Source: Brooklawnia propionicigenes
GTDB lineage: Bacteria; Actinomycetota; Actinomycetes; Propionibacteriales; Propionibacteriaceae
DNA length: 64,000 bases
Assembly (NCBI RefSeq): GCF_030297015.1
Contig: NZ_AP028056.1
Span: 1,560,939 to 1,624,938 of the forward strand
Reading direction: 5' to 3'
In this document: positions 62,403 through 64,000 of the stretch, piece after piece
How the letters are laid out: the number at the start of each line of letters is the position of its first letter
Numbering within the stretch: the first letter of the stretch is position 1
Translations under genes and position numbers: made by a program
Notes under the pieces: model-generated
Databases searched by the model: none
What the model was told of the DNA's origin: nothing
Seen by the model: the letters and a program-made list of their open reading frames with translations, nothing else

Positions 62403-62421
62403 CCTGGCACCGGCGACCATA

Positions 62422-62456
62422 AGACCAAACCACCAGACCAAACCACCAGACCAAAC
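62422..62456. repeat. Short tandem repeat between the dps genes
   Basis: AGACCAAACCACC occurs twice in tandem (62422-62434, 62435-62447), followed by a partial third unit that runs into the left arm of the palindrome at 62450. Probably slippage copies of the terminator edge. Confidence 0.85.
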
Positions 62457-62499
62457 AGTGCGGCTCCGGCTCATATGAGCCGGAGCCGCACTGTTTGGT
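62450..62499. terminator. 50-bp perfect palindrome, bidirectional terminator of the two dps genes
   Basis: A 25-base arm (starting ACCAAACAGTGCGGCTCCGG, ending at 62474) is followed without a spacer by its exact complement. It lies 48 bases after one dps stop and 34 bases beyond the other, so a transcript from either side forms the same long GC hairpin. Its A/T-rich outer ends give a short U-containing tract in both directions. Confidence 0.88.
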
Positions 62500-62532
62500 G
62501 CACTCGATGAGGGCGATCGGACAGCGTCGCGG

Positions 62533-63090
62533 TTAGCTGGCGGCAGAACTGCTGCGTGCCTTGGTGTTCTTCGGATGGCGCAGTTCAGCTCCGACGAACC
62601 AGGCCTGCTGTTCCAGCGCCGCAATGTAGTCGTGCAGGATGTCTGCGGAGGTCGGATCATCGCTGTCGACGCTGTCGTGAACCTCGCGCATTGATGCGAC
62701 GGTGGTGTCGATGGCTACCACGATCAGGTTGATCGCATCGTGGGTGTCGATCTCGCCGGGCGGGAAGTCCGGGATGGCTGTCGCGCCGGCCACGGTGCTG
62801 GGGCGTCCGTCCGGCGTGGCGTGCAGCGCTCGCATGCGCTCGGCTACCTCGTCCGAACCCCGACGGGCAACGGCGACGACCTCGTCCAGATTCAGATGGA
62901 GATCTCGGAAGTTTGCGCCGACGATGTTCCAATGGGCCTGCTTAGCGACCAGCTGCAAGGCGATGAGATCCACCAGGACTCGTTCCAGATCGCGCGCCAG
63001 CGCGGCGGACGCCTTGAATCCGCCTTCGGCATTCTGAAAGCTGGTCACCTGGACGGATTGCGACTTGGATGGACTGATTGTGCTGGTCAT
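62533..63090 (-). CDS. Dps/ferritin-like protein, copy 2
   Basis: A 185-residue paralogue of the protein at 61908: LVAKQAHWNIVGANFRDLHL and LHDYIAALEQQAWFVGAELR match it almost residue for residue. It has an extra N-terminal arm (TSTISPSKSQSVQVTSFQNA) and a Lys/Arg/Ser tail (HPKNTKARSSSAAS). Such tails bind DNA in some Dps proteins, so this copy may be the DNA-binding one. GGAGA lies six bases before the ATG at 63090. Confidence 0.92.
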   Translation of the reverse strand: MTSTISPSKSQSVQVTSFQNAEGGFKASAALARDLERVLVDLIALQLVAKQAHWNIVGANFRDLHLNLDEVVAVARRGSDEVAERMRALHATPDGRPSTVAGATAIPDFPPGEIDTHDAINLIVVAIDTTVASMREVHDSVDSDDPTSADILHDYIAALEQQAWFVGAELRHPKNTKARSSSAAS

Positions 63091-63687
63091 CTGGTATCTC
63101 CGATCTGATCGACGAGATGTATCTGTGCACCACCGTGACTCGGCTTTTCTGGGGGGACCGCGGCCGGGCCACGGTGGTGCTTGCCCACCGAGCGGGGGCT
63201 TCGGCGGGCAGGGCCTGGGCGTGGGCGTGGCATAACTGTGCGAGCGGGTGAATCTCACAGTCGTGGAGAACGCACACGTCATATGCGCACAGGCTCATAG
63301 CGCAACAGTGCCGGTCCGTCGGCGATCGTAATACACCCCTATGGGTGGAATCGGTCAAGCTATCTATTGTGTTTGAATGATCGCGATAGCTGCGGCCAGC
63401 CGATGATCCTGCCTACCGCCATCCGCGTTAGGGATGGCCGGTTCGTTGTATGACCGTCATATGCTGGATGTAGCCGATCAAAAACAAGGGAGCGGATTCC
63501 GAGTTTTTGGTGCTAGTTCAGATCGGAGGTCAGATATCGAGTGTTGTCTGAATTGTCCGGAGAGCTGACCGCCATGTGGTGCCCCTGAGGCGATTGTGGA
63601 TGTACTCTGCGTGGGCGTAACTGCTCGTCAGCGCGCAGTGCCTTGGGCTTTCTGTCAATACCCCTAACCTGAGAGCGAAGGAAAATT
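63091..63687. other. Gene-free region upstream of the second dps
   Basis: About 600 bp without a convincing gene on either strand. It holds an 11-bp inverted repeat, GCACCACCGTG (63127-63137) and CACGGTGGTGC (63170-63180), in the leader side of the second dps. Composition in 63340-63560 is more AT-rich than average. Promoters for dps copy 2 and the YeaQ-type gene must lie here, but I cannot place them. Confidence 0.6.
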
Positions 63688-63951
63688 ATGGGATTTTTCG
63701 GCTGGATTATTTTGGGACTTATCGCAGGTACGATCGCCAAGACGATCCTGAAGGACCGCGCCCCCGGAGGGTGGCTCGGATCGCTCGTCGTAGGTGTCAT
63801 CGGAGCGGCGCTCGGTGGCTGGATCGGTAGCGCAATCTTCGGTGTCGGACTTGAGAATTTCTGGAGTCTGCAGACTTGGCTCATCGCCATCCTGGGTGCC
63901 CTGCTGGTGCTGTTCATCTACGGATTGCTCGGCGGCCGCAGGCGCGCCTAG
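63688..63951 (+). CDS. GlsB/YeaQ/YmgE-family small membrane protein
   Basis: An 87-residue protein with three hydrophobic segments and the family blocks WIILGLIAGTIAKTIL and GGWLGSLVVGVIGAALGGWI. Called transglycosylase-associated by name only; often induced by stress. AAGGAAA lies before the ATG. Next to the dps genes it fits a stress-related cluster. The last 49 bases of the window hold no feature. Confidence 0.9.
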   Translation: MGFFGWIILGLIAGTIAKTILKDRAPGGWLGSLVVGVIGAALGGWIGSAIFGVGLENFWSLQTWLIAILGALLVLFIYGLLGGRRRA

Positions 63952-64000
63952 TAGTGTGTCGCTGCTAAGTGTTTGGGTATAGGTGGTGAAGTTTGATGCG

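Overview
The window looks like chromosome from a high-GC Actinomycetota. GC is high at third codon positions. There is a mycobacterial-type penicillin-binding lipoprotein and an LdtMt2-like L,D-transpeptidase. A Glf/GlfT2/Wzm/Wzt galactan block, the order rpsF-ssb-rpsR-rplI, and Pta-AckA with PntAB are also present. A Propionibacteriales-like organism is my guess; nothing here is diagnostic of a genus.

Layout. 1-5.3 kb: a penicillin-binding lipoprotein running off the left edge, an alpha/beta hydrolase, a YghZ-type aldo-keto reductase and an L,D-transpeptidase lipoprotein. 5.4-10.4 kb: acylphosphatase, RmlB and a GtrB/GT-C/GtrA-like set for periplasmic glycosylation. 10.4-21.7 kb: a mobile, compositionally mixed island. 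It holds ISL3 and IS1380 relics, a Pro/Thr-rich membrane-anchored protein and a giant secreted PIG-L/PKD/F5-8C protein. It also holds an intact IS1634-type element inside a 46-bp direct repeat, and a second PIG-L gene split by an ISAs1 element that left a clean 10-bp target duplication. 21.8-31.1 kb: a surface-glycan block consisting of a pyruvyltransferase/GT2 fusion, Glf, GlfT2, Wzm, Wzt and a double-GT2 GlfT1-like protein. 31.1-42.4 kb: PlsC, an SDR, AckA, an HGSNAT-like membrane protein, Pta, a large PEP-synthase-like protein with a degenerate KaiC domain, SerA and SerC, all on the minus strand. 42.5-44.4 kb: the rplI-rpsR-ssb-rpsF operon. 44.5-55.7 kb: ordinary small operons, several encoding probable pseudoenzymes. 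55.7-64 kb: a hydroxyacid dehydrogenase, PntAB, a NarL-type regulator, a stress-type SDR, two convergent Dps paralogues around a 50-bp perfect palindrome, and a GlsB/YeaQ membrane protein.

How the parts fit. RmlB can supply a dTDP-4-keto-6-deoxy sugar. The GtrB-like enzyme, GtrA and the GT-C protein could load sugars on a lipid carrier, flip them and transfer them outside. Glf makes UDP-Galf for the GlfT1-like and GlfT2 enzymes, whose product would leave through Wzm/Wzt. The pyruvyltransferase suggests pyruvate decoration of that glycan, and the secreted PIG-L proteins are candidate surface-glycan deacetylases. Pta-AckA and SerC-SerA are core metabolism. PntAB supplies NADPH, and the Dps pair with the stress SDR looks like stress defence. 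No tRNA, rRNA, CRISPR array or phage module was seen.
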